This document shows positions 31,107-42,510 of a DNA stretch of 64,000 nt, in pieces; the stretch's first letter is position 1; each line of letters opens with the position of its first letter. A model generated the notes under the pieces. It saw nothing but the letters and a program-made list of their open reading frames with translations, was not told where the DNA came from and did not search any database. The DNA is from Mycocentrospora acerina. Taxonomy: Eukaryota > Ascomycota > Dothideomycetes > Pleosporales. The stretch lies in contig JAKUHH010000154.1 in assembly GCA_022701365.1 (NCBI GenBank), positions 1 to 64,000 on the forward strand, in the 5' to 3' direction. A program made the translations under genes and the position numbers.

Positions 31107-32105
31107 CTAACTAGCAAGAGGTTCCGCACTGCCCTCCTTCTTTTGCCCGCCAGTAATCATGTCCAAGAATCCCTGCTTGCTCATCTCCTTGACCTTCTCC
31201 TCCCTCTTGGCCATGCCCACGACGTTGCTCTCCTTGGCTTCGCGCTCTGCCTGCTCACCCTTGACCTGCGCTGCTCGCACAGCGTTGAACAGCTTGATGA
31301 CACCCTTTTGCGCCGTCCTCCTCAGATCCTTTTCCTTTGCTGTAGTCGCTGCTGTGCTGACACCCGGGTCGTGGAGGCCCAGGACGTCCTTGACGCGGCC
31401 CTTTTCTTGCGCCGCCTTGCGCTCGGCCACAATCTGCCTGCGCGCCTTCTCGGACAACTTGCTGTCGGCAAGCTCCCTGTTGGCAATCTGCGCATCCTTT
31501 GAGCGCGACAGAATGGGCTCGGAGCGTTTTGTCGATGTGAGTTTGGTGTTGAGGATCTTGGAAATGGACGTGGCAAAGGCATCGGGGTCGTTTCGCTTGC
31601 GCACCTTGCGCGTGGCTGTCGTAGATGTCTCCGAGGCGTCCGACTCGGAGTCTGCAATGTCAAACTCGTCGCCCTCGAGCTCCATGTCGTCGTCGTCGTC
31701 GTCGGCATCATCGTCTTCACCGGCGCTCGAGGGGAAGTCGGCCTCTTCTGCAGGTGTTTTGCCGTCCTTGGGTGGCGCAACAGGAGTCGTCTTCTTCAGG
31801 GCGCTCTTGACTGGGATGCTGGCTTTGAGCTTGGGCTCTGGCTTTGCTGGCCTCTGCGCCTTTGCAGCCTTTGCAGCCTTGACGGGCTTTTCAATCTTCT
31901 CTGCCGGGAGCGCATTGACGCCGGTGGGCTGGAAGGGCTCGTCGTCGCTGCTGTCGTCGCGCAGAGGAGCATCGCGCGCGCCGCCCTCGTCCTCGCTCGA
32001 ACTGTGGTAGAACTTCTGCTTCTTGACCTTCTTCTTCTCCTTCTTGGGCACCTTGCCGCGCAGCTGGTCCTCGGTCCGGCGCCGTTTGAGCGATGTGTTG
32101 ACCAT
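31107..32105 (-). CDS. RRP15: Rrp15-family pre-60S ribosome biogenesis protein
   Basis: Single exon, 332 aa. The N-terminal half is Lys-rich with acidic clusters (SSSEDE, GEDDDADDDDDDMELEGDEFD), typical of nucleolar proteins. The conserved Rrp15 core starts at DAFATSISKILNTKL (about 177) and runs through LRRTAQKGVIKLFNAVRAAQ to EKVKEMSKQGFLDMI near the end. Rrp15 is needed for 27S pre-rRNA processing and 60S assembly. ATG 32105 (MVNTSLKRRR) was chosen because it begins the basic nuclear-signal-like region; a longer open frame upstream lies in the shared promoter. It is head-to-head with SRP54, 232 bp between starts. Confidence 0.9.
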   Translation of the reverse strand: MVNTSLKRRRTEDQLRGKVPKKEKKKVKKQKFYHSSSEDEGGARDAPLRDDSSDDEPFQPTGVNALPAEKIEKPVKAAKAAKAQRPAKPEPKLKASIPVKSALKKTTPVAPPKDGKTPAEEADFPSSAGEDDDADDDDDDMELEGDEFDIADSESDASETSTTATRKVRKRNDPDAFATSISKILNTKLTSTKRSEPILSRSKDAQIANRELADSKLSEKARRQIVAERKAAQEKGRVKDVLGLHDPGVSTAATTAKEKDLRRTAQKGVIKLFNAVRAAQVKGEQAEREAKESNVVGMAKREEKVKEMSKQGFLDMITGGQKKEGSAEPLAS

Positions 32106-32337
32106 TGTGGCGGGTGTTGCTGGTGTTTTGCTGTCGACGGACACGGACGAGCGTCGCAGCGTTGGAAAAAAGTTCTGGGTACATCGGCGTGCAGGGATGC
32201 CATTCACCGACGCCCGGGCGGGGCCAAATTCCCCACAGCCCTGGACACGACCCTCGCTCTCGAGCCTCCTCCACCTCGCACCTTGCACCTCGACCCCCCA
32301 CCCCGCCGCATACACGCAAACACGCACAACCGCCACC

Positions 32338-34072
32338 ATGGTGCTCCAAGATCTCGGGCGGCGCATCAATGCCGCCGTCACCGACCTCACGAGGTCGCCC
32401 AACCTCGACGAGAAGGTGCGCCCGCTCGTCCATTCCATCTACATTTACATCTACATATACATATGCATACACGCAAACACACATACACATGTGCAAAAAC
32501 AGCCATGGCTAACCCCCGCAGGCCTTCGATGCCATGGTCAAGGAAATCTCAAACGCCCTCGTCGAGGCCGACGTCAACGTCAAGCTCGTCATGAACCTGC
32601 GCCAGTCCATCAAGCGCTCCGTCGACTTCAAGCACCTCGCCCCCGGCGTCAACAAGAAGCGCCTCATCCAAAAGACCGTCTTCGATGAGCTCGTCAAGCT
32701 CGTCGACCCCCACGCCGAACCCTTCAAGCCGCGCAAGGGCAAGTCCAACGTCATCATGTTTGTTGGTCTGCAGGGTTCCGGCAAGACGACGACGTGTACC
32801 AAGCTGGCCAGATGGTACCAGGCTCGTGGCTTCAAGGCCTGTCTGGTCTGCGCCGACACCTTCCGTGCCGGTGCTTTTGACCAGCTGAAGCAGAACGCGA
32901 CAAAGGCCAAGATTCCCTACTTTGGTAGCCACACCCAGACGGACCCCGTCGTTGTTGCCGCCGAGGGTGTCGACAAGTTCAAGAAGGAGCGCTTTGAGAT
33001 TATCATCGTGGATACCTCGGGACGACACAGGCAAGAGAAGGACCTTTTCGACGAGATGGTGCAGATCCAAACCGCCGTCCAGCCCGACCAGACAATCATG
33101 GTCCTCGATGCGACAATTGGCCAGGCCGCAGAAGCACAAGCTCGCGCTTTCAAGGACGCCGCAGACTTTGGTGCCATTATCATCACAAAAACCGACGGAG
33201 CAGCAGCGGGAGGTGGTGCCATCTCCGCCGTCGCCGCAACACACACGCCCATCGTCTTCATTGGTAACGGAGAACACATGCTTGACCTCGAGCGCTTCGC
33301 CCCACAAGCTTTTGTTTCGAAGCTTCTCGGCATGGGCGATGTGCAAGGCCTAGTCGAGCACGTGCAGTCTCTCAAACTCGATCAAAAGGATACCATGAAG
33401 CACATTACCCAAGGTATATTCACCATCAAAGATCTCCGCGACCAGCTCTCCAACATCATGAAGATGGGTCCTCTTTCCAAAATGGCCGGTATGATTCCCG
33501 GTCTCAGCAGCATGATGGGCGGAATGGACGATGAGGAAGGCGGCACAAAACTCAAGCGCATGATCTACATCTGCGACAGCATGACAGAGAAAGAACTCGA
33601 ATCGGATGGCAAGATGTTTGTCGACCAGCCCACACGTATGACGCGCATCGCCCGCGGCTCGGGAACTTCTGTACGTGAAGTCGAAGAACTACTCACGCAG
33701 CACCGCATGATGGCAGGCATGGCAAAGAAGATGAAGGGCGGCATGGCAAACATGCAGAAAGCACAGGGCGCTATGGGTGGTGGAAACAAACAACAACAGC
33801 TTGCTGCCATGCAGAAGAGGATGCAAAGTATGGGTGGCGCGAATGCCATGGGCGGAGGAGGGGGCATGCCGGATCTGGGCGCTATGATGAAAATGCTGGG
33901 TGGCGGGCGCGGAGGTGGCGGCGGTATGCCCGACTTGTCGGCGCTAGGTGGAATGGGTGGTATGCCTGACATGGCGAGTATGATGAAGATGATGGGTGGC
34001 ATGGGTGGCATGGGCGGTATGGGCGGCATGGGCGGCGGCGCTGCGCCTCAAGGTGGGCGTGGAAGACGGTAG
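32338..34072 (+). CDS. SRP54: Signal recognition particle GTPase subunit Srp54
   Basis: Exons 32338-32415 and 32522-34072; 542 aa. N domain from the start (VLQDLGRRINAAVTDL), then the G domain with P-loop GLQGSGKTTTC (about 108), DTFRAGAFDQLK, DTSGRH and TKTDG, then the Met-rich M domain that binds 7S RNA and signal peptides. Like other fungal Srp54 it ends in a long Gly/Met tail of GGM repeats and GGRGRR. It binds signal sequences emerging from ribosomes and, with the SRP receptor, delivers them to the ER. The 106-nt intron interrupts the N domain after NLDEK. Its promoter is shared with RRP15, coupling protein export and ribosome synthesis genes in space; co-regulation is inference. Confidence 0.97.
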
Positions 34073-34520
34073 TCTGTCTTGTCGGTAGTCCATGGGTTGG
34101 GTTTGTGCTTGTTCCTGCATAGCCATGGCGTTTCTGGCTGGATCACTTTGGTTCGGGGGTATTGTATGGGAATGTATGTAGGCTCACGTCTGGATGGATC
34201 AAATCGTATTCGCTAACTTGGAAAGCATGGAAGCGGCTTCAAATTTGTGGTACTATTTGGCGAGACTGGCACACTAGGCAAAGATTCTGCCGTTTCATAC
34301 GAATTTAATCTTATAACAAGATCTCTGCCACCCGCTGGTGATTGAGTCTGTCATATCCGACCCTGTGGCAGAGCCGGCAGCAAGACAAGGCAGCAATAAA
34401 ATGAGTTGCTACAAATGTTTGCTACATTTCTACAGCTTTCGCTGGACATGGCCCAGATTCTCTGCTTTCAAAAGTACTAAAATCTTTACTGCATTTCAGA
34501 CTGAAAGTTTACAAGTTTGT

Positions 34521-34522
<2 letters not shown>

Positions 34523-34556
<34 letters not shown>
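34523..34556. repeat. (AG)17 microsatellite
   Basis: Pure AG dinucleotide run of 34 bp about 450 bp after the SRP54 stop. Confidence 0.95.
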
Positions 34557-34560
<4 letters not shown>

Positions 34561-34795
34561 AGAAGAGGAAGAAGAGGAACAAGGGATAAGTGGTCAGGAC
34601 GAAAAAACAAGGCAAGTCATGAGAAATTTTCTGTAAATGACTCAAATTAAGCTCGACTTTACAAAGGGTCGATTAACTTTTTTTTCATCTGTACATTACC
34701 CTTTTGTACGTTTGGTCGTGTGAGGTAGTCGTCGCTGACGTAGTAAAGGAATGAGCCGGATCGGAGCAGGCCGGGATCTTGGCAAAGGTACTTGG

Positions 34796-34884
34796 GTACG
34801 AAGGAGCTCGTTTTTTCTGAGTTGTAGGGTCTGCGCTAAATTTAGTGAGGGGGTACAACTCAAAATAAACGAGCTCCTTCGTAC
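34796..34884. mobile_element. Short palindromic MITE-like element
   Basis: Arms of 31 nt at 34796-34826 and 34854-34884 match at 29 of 31 positions as inverted repeats, around a 27-nt loop. The arms start with GTACGAAGGAGCTCG. If the element is taken as 34799-34881, it is flanked by TA on both sides (34797-34798 and 34882-34883), as for mariner-type insertions. It has no coding capacity. It could instead be a transcribed hairpin. Confidence 0.6.
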
Positions 34885-35281
34885 AACAACACGCCATTCC
34901 GTCTCCAACCTCACATCCACCTGATCCGTCACACCACTGCCATGATCATAGTGCGGCGTCGAATCATCATCACCGCAGCCTCGCAATTGCCAATCGCATG
35001 CCATGGTACCGCAGTAAGAGCGTGACCTTGCAGAATGCGGGGTCGCGGCCACAAGCATGGTAGCAATGAAGTCACATAAAGCTTACTGACCCCTCACGGG
35101 AAAGCACCTCCGCAGCTCAATTTACAACCACAGCTACATTCATATTCACTGCCTTTGATCTACTCTTTGCTTCTTGTTATTCAATTGCAGTTTCCATTTG
35201 CTGTCTATTTCTACATTGCACGCGCACTACTACCACTACTACCATCACTACTACTACTACCACCAAACGCATAGCGCAAAT

Positions 35282-35953
35282 ATGGCAGCAAAGTATTCCC
35301 GCCGACCCAGCTACCTTGAAGCCCCCCTCTCTCCCTCTGCAGTCCCGGACCTAGCCCTTCTCCCACAGCCCCTCCCTGCAGATACCCTCCCCTGCGGCCT
35401 GCTCGTGTCCAAAGGCTCCAAGCACACCCCCACGACCCTCGAGGACCGCGACTACGACGACATTGGCACCCGCTGGTACAAGGACGTCATCTTCTTCAAC
35501 TCGGACAATGGCCATTTCGTCGAGAGCTTCGGCGGCACGCATCTTGTGCAGAAGCCGCTGGGGGAGGGCCTAGAGGCCGGCACCATTGAGGCAGATGAGC
35601 AGCGTGTGAGACTACTCAAGGACGCGGATGCGGCACTGAAGAAGGTTTGGCAGGATGAGCAGGCGAGGAAGTGGATCAAAGACCAGGCCGAGGCGGGCTT
35701 TGTTGTAGCTTCGCGCCAGGTTTCAAACGCGAGCTACAAGCGTGCGCGACTTGTCGACATTGGAAATGGTAATTGGGAGGTCATGCGCGAGGTTGGTGGA
35801 GAGGACAAGTCGGGCAAGAGAAGGGATTCGGGTCTCGACTTTGTCAACACTAACAGTAAGTGGGATGTGGTTGGTGTTGTGGTGAAGAAGATTGTCGTCG
35901 ATGGTGATGATGTGAAGCTGGGCGAGGAGCTTAGCGCAGAGTCCTGGAACTGA
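35282..35953 (+). CDS. Uncharacterised protein, 223 aa
   Basis: Single exon. I do not recognise a named family. The sequence is soluble, with no signal peptide or membrane segment. After a Pro/Leu-rich start it reads LPCGLLVSKGSKHTP, then YDDIGTRWYKDVIFFNSDNGHFVESFGG, a charged helical stretch (about 100-140, LLKDADAALKKVWQDEQARKWIKDQAEAG) and a C-terminal part rich in beta-prone residues (SKWDVVGVVVKKIVVDGDDVKLG). The frame is fully open, codon use resembles its neighbours, and the ATG follows a CCACCAAACGC-rich leader, so I believe it is expressed. It stands alone between two intergenic regions. Confidence 0.75.
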   Translation: MAAKYSRRPSYLEAPLSPSAVPDLALLPQPLPADTLPCGLLVSKGSKHTPTTLEDRDYDDIGTRWYKDVIFFNSDNGHFVESFGGTHLVQKPLGEGLEAGTIEADEQRVRLLKDADAALKKVWQDEQARKWIKDQAEAGFVVASRQVSNASYKRARLVDIGNGNWEVMREVGGEDKSGKRRDSGLDFVNTNSKWDVVGVVVKKIVVDGDDVKLGEELSAESWN

Positions 35954-36407
35954 ATGTGGGCGTTCAAAGTCAAGAGGAAAAAATAATTGTCGGAAATCAA
36001 TAATAAAAATCAATCTCATACTTGTTATTTACAATCTCCTCTCAGCAAAACACTTTGAAGCGACAGTCAAATGCTCAAAAGTTCAACTTTGTTCTCTATC
36101 GTTGCAAATCTTTCTCTACACATGGAGAATGTGTTGCATATTGAATCAAAGCGTCTAGAATCTAATAAAAATAAAAATAAAAACAGGCAAAGTGTACTGG
36201 ACACAACGGGGCCCATGTTTACAACGCCAATACACCAAACATATATCGTATATGTCATGCCCTAATATATCCACTAGGCCCAGAGAGCCACGAAAAAGAA
36301 AGTAAGCTGATTTGCACGTCATAACTTCTGTCGACTAGACAGCATAATGCGAAAAGTCGCCCATCTAAATACCGTCAATGTCCCCCTCTCACCAAATCTC
36401 CGTCTGT
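35954..36407. other. Convergent 3' region
   Basis: Spacer between two convergent stops; contains AAAAT/AAAAAC-type runs (36166-36185) that may include polyadenylation signals. No gene is seen. Confidence 0.5.
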
Positions 36408-38900
36408 TCAGGCTCTTGCCTGGTTCTTCTTCATTTTCTTGACAGGGTGCAGCAATATTCCTGGCATACACATCCGCTCTTCCTCAAGTCTCCCATCGAA
36501 GCCTGGTCCGCCGTCGATATGCTCGTTCTCACCCCACTTTTGCTTGTAAATGGGCCAGTTGAGCCACCTCCTATACAAATTGCGTGGAAATCTGCTTGCG
36601 TAGTACCATGACCATCCTTGGAAGTTGTACTCGCGATCATGATTATAAGGCGAATCAGCTTCCTCAGTCCACGCTCCTTGACGGCTCTCGACGGCGCCAC
36701 CAGTAATTGGATCAACAGTTGACGCAGTATCAAAAATTGCTTCCGAATATGCGGCAGGCCAGTGGCGGTCGTTAAAAATGGGGTGTGGCGCATACACGGC
36801 TTTGAGCCCGTGTTGAAGAGCTACAGTCGAAGGCCACATTTCCGCTTGCATGCTGCGTCCTACGAGGTTCTCTTCGTGCATAGCCTGCAACATCCTCTTG
36901 CTAAACCGTACTACCGTATTAATGAACACTCGGCGATCGATCTGGTCAAAGTCTTCATGCGTAAATGAGTCTGCGTGGCCATCTTCTGGGGTGAAGACTG
37001 GTCGAATGCCTGGGAGGTAGTTCCAGATCTTGTCCTTGTAGGACCAGGTTGTATTTCGAGGATCCCACATAGGCAAAAGTGTGATAAAGTCCGCTGGTTC
37101 GTTGACACCCCATTGAAAGTCGTCATCTTCAAAACTTGTTGGTGGTATGGGGCCAAGCGGCTTCTGAGGAGGATCCGCTCGTGCCCATGGACGTGGACCC
37201 CAGATGGGCGCTGGGATCAGCGAATGGGCCGACGCGTTAAGGACGTCCTTGTGGGTGTTCTCGACAAAGGATTGATAGTCTCCGTGTACGCTTGGAAGGT
37301 AATAACGCTTGTTGCGTTCCCAGAGCAGTTTCCTCGGCTGCTTATCCGCAAATTCGCTAATCTTCTCGAAAAAGTGATAGTGATGCCCGGTGTACCTAGC
37401 GTCTGTTTCCCAGTTCCAAACATAGTCAAATTCAGGGTGCGTAAGACTAAACCACTGTAGACACATGAACTGTTGCCAGTAGACCTGCCAGTCCATAACT
37501 TTAGGATACCACTTGGGAAATATGGCTTCGGACCAAAGGATTGCAATGTCGCGGAGTTCCTCTGGAACATTGTCTTTAAGAATTTTGTCATAGACCTTTC
37601 GATCTTCGAAAATGGGGATGTTGCGATCTTTGACGTGTACGTATAGGAACACCTGGTACTCTCCACCGGATTGGAGCGAAAGCTCCGAGACCATGGCGCG
37701 AATAGCCGTAATGTCGTTTTCTTCATATGTGTAGCCGGTCCATGCACGAATCAGAATCGCCGTGCGGTGATGATACTTTTGCTCCTGATGTTCTCTATTT
37801 TCCAGATTGCCTCGGCTTGTATTCTCCGGAGTTGCAAAAGCTGACGAAGCGGCAGCAGGCGCTGGCAGCACCGTGCTGGGGATCTTGACAATTGGCATCC
37901 TCGCTTCAGGTCTGTACCGTTCTCTGTTGCGTGCAAGACAATCATCCTGAAGCTCTCCCCATCGTACCTGAGGCCAATCAGGTACAGTTTCGGGAGCCGG
38001 CCAGTTTTTGACGTCATCTGGAAATTCGTCGTCGCCGTAACCGTATGGACCATATCGTGAATAACGGTCAAAGCACACGTCATCATCCAGGCCGATAACA
38101 TCGTAGCCACCTGCATACACGGGAGGAAAGTTATCAGGAACACCTTCGTAAACCAGCACTTCGTCATCTGCGCTCTCGTTGAGCGCTACGCCTCTCGGAC
38201 CTATACAAGCGGTGTATTCACCTTTCCACCTCTTCGTCCATTCCGGGTTGTTGTAATCTGGAAATGGCTTATATGCAACAGGATCGGATGCGATTGAACT
38301 ATTGAGGTTATCATGACCGGATTCATAGATGCGATAGTCCCTAGATTTTGTCAGCAAATTTTTTTTTGATTTGGATACTCGGACAAGTCCTTACATGTCA
38401 AATTGCTCCCACCGATTTGGATCATACTCTTTATCAATGTAATCCTGGAACGGTGGCCAGTGTCCATTCCAGCTCGGACGACTCCATTTCAGCATCTTCA
38501 TCATGTAGTCTTTTACGTTTGTCGGTCGTGGTGTTGGAGGAATAAACGAAGCCGTTCTCGAAGGCGCAGTCACCCATGGCGGGTTAGGTTTGGGGTCTGC
38601 GACAGGTATTATGACCGGATTGGAGGCAGCTCCTCCTGCCACCAGCTCTACGTCAACGGCGATTGGTGTTGTCGCAGGTGCTGGCTGATTCCACAGATCT
38701 GCGATTTGTTGTGGCAGAGACTGATCGTGGTGTTGGGAAGGAATCGGCTCTTGGTCTGGCTTGTTTGATCCCGAGTTGAATAGCGAAACATGTTCGTATA
38801 CTTTCTGGTTCACCCATGGGCTCTGCTGCAACACGGCGAAAACGAAAGCAAAGGCTACAAAAATAAGAATTGCAAATCTGCGGGGTGATCGGACGAGCAT
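36408..38900 (-). CDS. DUF3405 family type II membrane protein
   Basis: Exons complement 38900-38395 and 38340-36408 (54-nt intron); 812 aa. A short basic tail (MLVRSPRR) and one membrane span (FAILIFVAFAFVFAVL, about 9-24) give a type II topology, followed by a Pro-rich stem and a large lumenal domain. The domain has the DUF3405 landmarks AILIRAWTGYTYEEND, WSEAIFPKWYPKVMDW, DYVWNWETDARYTGHHYHF and RVFINTVVRFSKRML. The WETDAR segment resembles the acidic metal-binding motif of GT-A glycosyltransferases, so a Golgi sugar-transfer role is plausible; this is inference, as the family has no established function. The open frame extending to 38957 begins with GTG, so ATG 38900 was chosen. Confidence 0.88.
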
Positions 38901-40446
38901 CGTGAAGCGATTGTATAGTAGTCGGTCGTATGAAAAGGTGTGAATGTAAACGAGCACACCAACGTGATGTGGTATTGTGCCTGTAGTTGAAATACCAGAG
39001 CGTAGTCGTTGTCTTTACCAGTGGGAAAAACGTGGCATCGCTTGTGATTTGTATGTAGCTAAAGGGACTTGCTAGTGAGTGATGGGAGAAGCGTATTTCA
39101 AGGTTTGTAGGAGCCGTAGGAATCGTCGTAGATGGTGAACACTAGGAAGAGAGAGAGAGAGAGAGAGGGAGAGTCTTGCTCGGAACGGTGCTCAAGTCGT
39201 GCTCAAAGGGAAGGAGTGATTACACTACAATGGGAGGAAAGACAGGCGTGACTCGACGTGAGTGCTGCGACACAGCGCGCGGTCGGACAAATAATGCAGA
39301 ACAGAGGAGCGCAAAGTGTTGCAAAACGGCAGACTGAGATGAGAGCAGACTGAAAACAGAAAGAAGACAAGGAAAGGGAAGGGATGGGACGGATTAAACG
39401 ACATCAAAGCATAATCCCAGCAACAGCGATATCGTTGCAGAAAAGCACTCAAATCACAGATGGCTCTCATCTCGGGATGTCCCCCCCCCCACGGCTTCTG
39501 ATACCTCTCGACTCGGCCCTCCGCAAGGTACCCCAGACGACGATGACGTTACACACAAGCTGTTGCCGCCAGTCACAGCAGAATGCTTTGCGACGACCAA
39601 GGAATGTTTCATCTCAAGGACCTGCTACGCGTTTCGCAAACCTGCCAAGCGACAAAGCACTCCACCTCAATCATGTCGCACTAGACGGGAAACTCATCTA
39701 TCCAGAGCAATGATCGACTAGCGAGCCGCCCATCACAGCCATGTAAAATTGCAGAATTTAACATCGAGTGTGCGCACGGAACAAACCAGGATGAAGGGTG
39801 TTGATAAGGACGTCAAGGCTGGAGGTCATGTGGAAGATGAACAGTAGGCTCATGCTTAGGCGGGTAGACGACGGCCAATGAGCTGCTCCAACAGAGCGTT
39901 TTGATGTGAAGACGGCAACCCTGCAGCGGCCAAGTTCATCAATGTGTATAGGGCCGGAATCCTCCCGTTTGTGTCGGTTGGCGCATACAAGGGTCTCAAG
40001 ATCTGGCAATGAGCATTTGCATAACGAACCAATCGTAGACTTTACGGACAGTAAGTCACAACTGGCGTGGTGCAAGGACGCGTGAATATTACACCTAGAC
40101 ACGTAGCATAATGCATTGCATGGTCTGCACGTCGCAAAAAAAAAATCGCATTACGCTCAAGGCATTATCGAAGAGAACAACTAGCATTGGATCTAACGCG
40201 CTATCAATGGAATCATGTTGATCTGCCCATTGCGAGGCCGACACGGGCGTTTTCTACGCACATGAAAAATCGGCATGCCCTGATAGGAATTAAACCCAGT
40301 TGATAGTCGTCAGGTTCAAGATGAGGCTGACGCGGTCCCTCTGATCACAACCGTTTTTTCGCTGAGAACAGGCCAACGACCCCATAAAAGGTGGCTCCAC
40401 CCAGAACTTAGAGAAGCACTAGTAGACACCAGATTCACGTGCACCC
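38901..40446. other. Intergenic interval
   Basis: Promoter side of the DUF3405 gene and 3' side of SHP1, 1.5 kb. It has a (GA)10 run near 39148-39167 and a C run at 39481-39490. Frames at 39384-39713 and 39758-40102 have no domain and poor codon structure. Confidence 0.5.
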
Positions 40447-41887
40447 TTACTTCCACTTTTGCACAACCACACCCCCACGCTTAAATTCTGCCATGTCGCC
40501 GAGTACCTGCGCCTTGTCTGTCAGTTCCTTTGAAGGGAATGTCGTCATAAGAGCGTAGTCGCGGCCGCTACTCGCAGGACTCGATCTATCCACAAAGCTA
40601 TAGACGTCGCCAACGGTGTGCGAAGTGTTGAAGCGCGACTGAAGCCTTGTACCGTCACCAAGTCGGATTTGCAGAGTCACTATAGGAGCGGAGGAGTCGA
40701 TGTCAACAGACGGCTGCGCAGAGCCAGTAGAGGTAGTGGCTGTGGTCGAGGTCGAGAGAGGTGTGCTTGAGGTTGCAGGTGGTGGTGGTGCTGAAGACGT
40801 GGCGCCGGGCGTCGGACTGCCCAAACGCTGGCCAGAACCTCCAAAGGGAACATACTTTTTCTTTGGCTGGACATAGTTTTCGTCCTTGTGCGCATGCACC
40901 TCGACGTCGACTTCCTGTCCATTCTCGACGTTGAGAATGTGTAGCGGGGCGTGGCCCGTGTTGATCATCTCGAGTGTGCGTGCGTTTGCGGGGTCATCGT
41001 ATCGGAAGAGGGCACCGTCATCGACCGAAAAGCCGTCTCGCCAGAGGTGCAGCTCGCGATGGGCGCGTGCGAGCGGGGCTGGAATGGAGGCGTTGGCGTC
41101 GGGGATGACACGAGAGGGAGCATCGTCGCCACCGAGCGTTGTCCCTGCGCCGCGAAAGTGCGAGGCGGGCTGCTCTTCGTCACCGCCAGGTCGAGGGGCA
41201 TTTCTAAGGGGGGAGGGCCATGTTAGCTTGCGTGTGGCGGCAGCATGAGCATGGGCACACGGGCATGTGTGCAGGCGGCAGACTCACTGTCGGGCCCTCT
41301 TCAAGATGCTGTTGATCTGGTCTCGCGGATTCGACTGGTTGGGATTCTGCACGGCAAGGCCAGACTTCTCGCCGCCAGCGAAAAAGTCCTGCTCGTCGTC
41401 GTCGTCGTAGTCCTTGTCCGAGTCGCGGTCTGCATCGTCGTGGGCGTGTGCGTGTGCGGCACCCGAGGACTGCAGGTCCTTGATGGTCTTTGGGCCGCGC
41501 TGCGGGGCCTGTCTCTGCGTTGCTTGCTGCTGTGACGACGAGGAAGACGACGAGGCAGTCGGGGCGACGTATGCACCGCCCAGCGTGCGTCCGCCGCCGG
41601 GTTGGGGCTGCTGGGGCGGGTTGTCGGGTGTGTGTTGGGGCTGGTTGTCGTCGGCCATGTCGACGTCGTCTTCGGCTTCCTGCTCGGCCGACTCGTCAAA
41701 GTAGAGGGATGCGGCGAGAGTGAGGTCGCCGTTTGCGATGTCGAGGTAGCGCTGTGCCTGGAGAGCGGGTTAGTCAGAGGGGCGAGGGAGCGTGCTTCGA
41801 TGGCCTTCTTTCACTTGCCTCTGCTGGAGCTAGGCCCGTCAGGCTTGCCAGCTGCGCAATCTGCTCGTCCGAGGGCTCTGAAGACAT
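40447..41887 (-). CDS. SHP1: Cdc48/p97 cofactor p47 (Shp1; UBA-SEP-UBX)
   Basis: Exons complement 41887-41819, 41757-41288, 41203-40447; 431 aa. UBA domain at about 4-42 (LTGLAPAEAQRYLDIANGDL), acidic/low-complexity linker, SEP domain about 228-290 (HRELHLWRDGFSVDDG, RTLEMINTGHAPLHIL) and a C-terminal UBX domain about 350-431 (IRLGDGTRLQSRFN, with TTFPSKEL in the loop position of the FPR motif). p47/Shp1 recruits the AAA ATPase Cdc48 to ubiquitinated clients and membranes and regulates protein phosphatase 1. Intron 1 (61 nt) is GC-AG: donor GCAAGT at 41818. Using the adjacent GT instead would break the UBA frame. It is head-to-head with MIM1. Confidence 0.95.
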
Positions 41888-42510
41888 GGGCGACGGGTGT
41901 GCAGGGGCGTTCACGTCAGGGCAGGCCAGATCAAGTCAGGTCAAGTCAAGTGACGAGGCAGAACAGTGGTGGTGTATGTGCCGGGAGCTTGGTCGTCTGG
42001 TAGAGCTGCGCTGGTTGCGGCGGGGCGTGACGTCGACGGCCGTGCACCCTTTCCCGCATGCCGTGTTCATCTTCATGCTCATCTCCATGTTCGCCTTCAT
42101 GCCCGTATTCATATACAGACTCTTGAACATGTATGCATATATACATGTTCATCTACTAGACATCTGTGATTAGACTTGCAAATAGACGTGCGAATAAAAG
42201 TACAAGCAGACATGGAAACATAGCACCTTCGACTGGGTTTCCGCCAAGCCGAACATTGTGCAGCCGCAGAGCCTCCACCACGCCCGTCTCCCTTTCAAGC
42301 CCCAACCTCGGAAGTCCAACCGCTCTCCCTCGCCCTCCAACGTCCACCTAGCGCGGCCTGCCATCCCAGCACACTTGCGCGCCCACGCCCACGCCCACGA
42401 ATTGCCCCAGCGGCCAGACCCCCTGTCAACAAGCCAAGCCTCGTCGACAAACACGCCGCCTTGCTCCGCATCACCTCCGCATTCCCTCACGCCCACGCCA
42501 CATTCCGCTA
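41888..42510. other. Shared upstream region of SHP1 and MIM1
   Basis: Head-to-head spacer of 623 bp. It holds GGTCAAGTCA-type short repeats near 41926-41950 and a CT/CA-rich tract before MIM1. No gene is supported. Confidence 0.5.

Larger units (their letters stand above)
34073..35281. other. Intergenic interval with microsatellite and palindromic element
   Basis: No gene supported in 1.2 kb. It contains (AG)17 at 34523-34556 and an 89-bp palindromic element at 34796-34884. Confidence 0.6.

Noticed and set aside
32106..32438. N-terminal extension of RRP15 in the open frame up to 32438
   Set aside because: It would read through the shared RRP15/SRP54 promoter and into SRP54 exon 1; the Lys-rich conserved-type start is at ATG 32105.
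40240..40360. Possible tRNA, because of a GGTTCAAGATGAGG stretch
   Set aside because: No A box, anticodon stem or acceptor pairing could be drawn.
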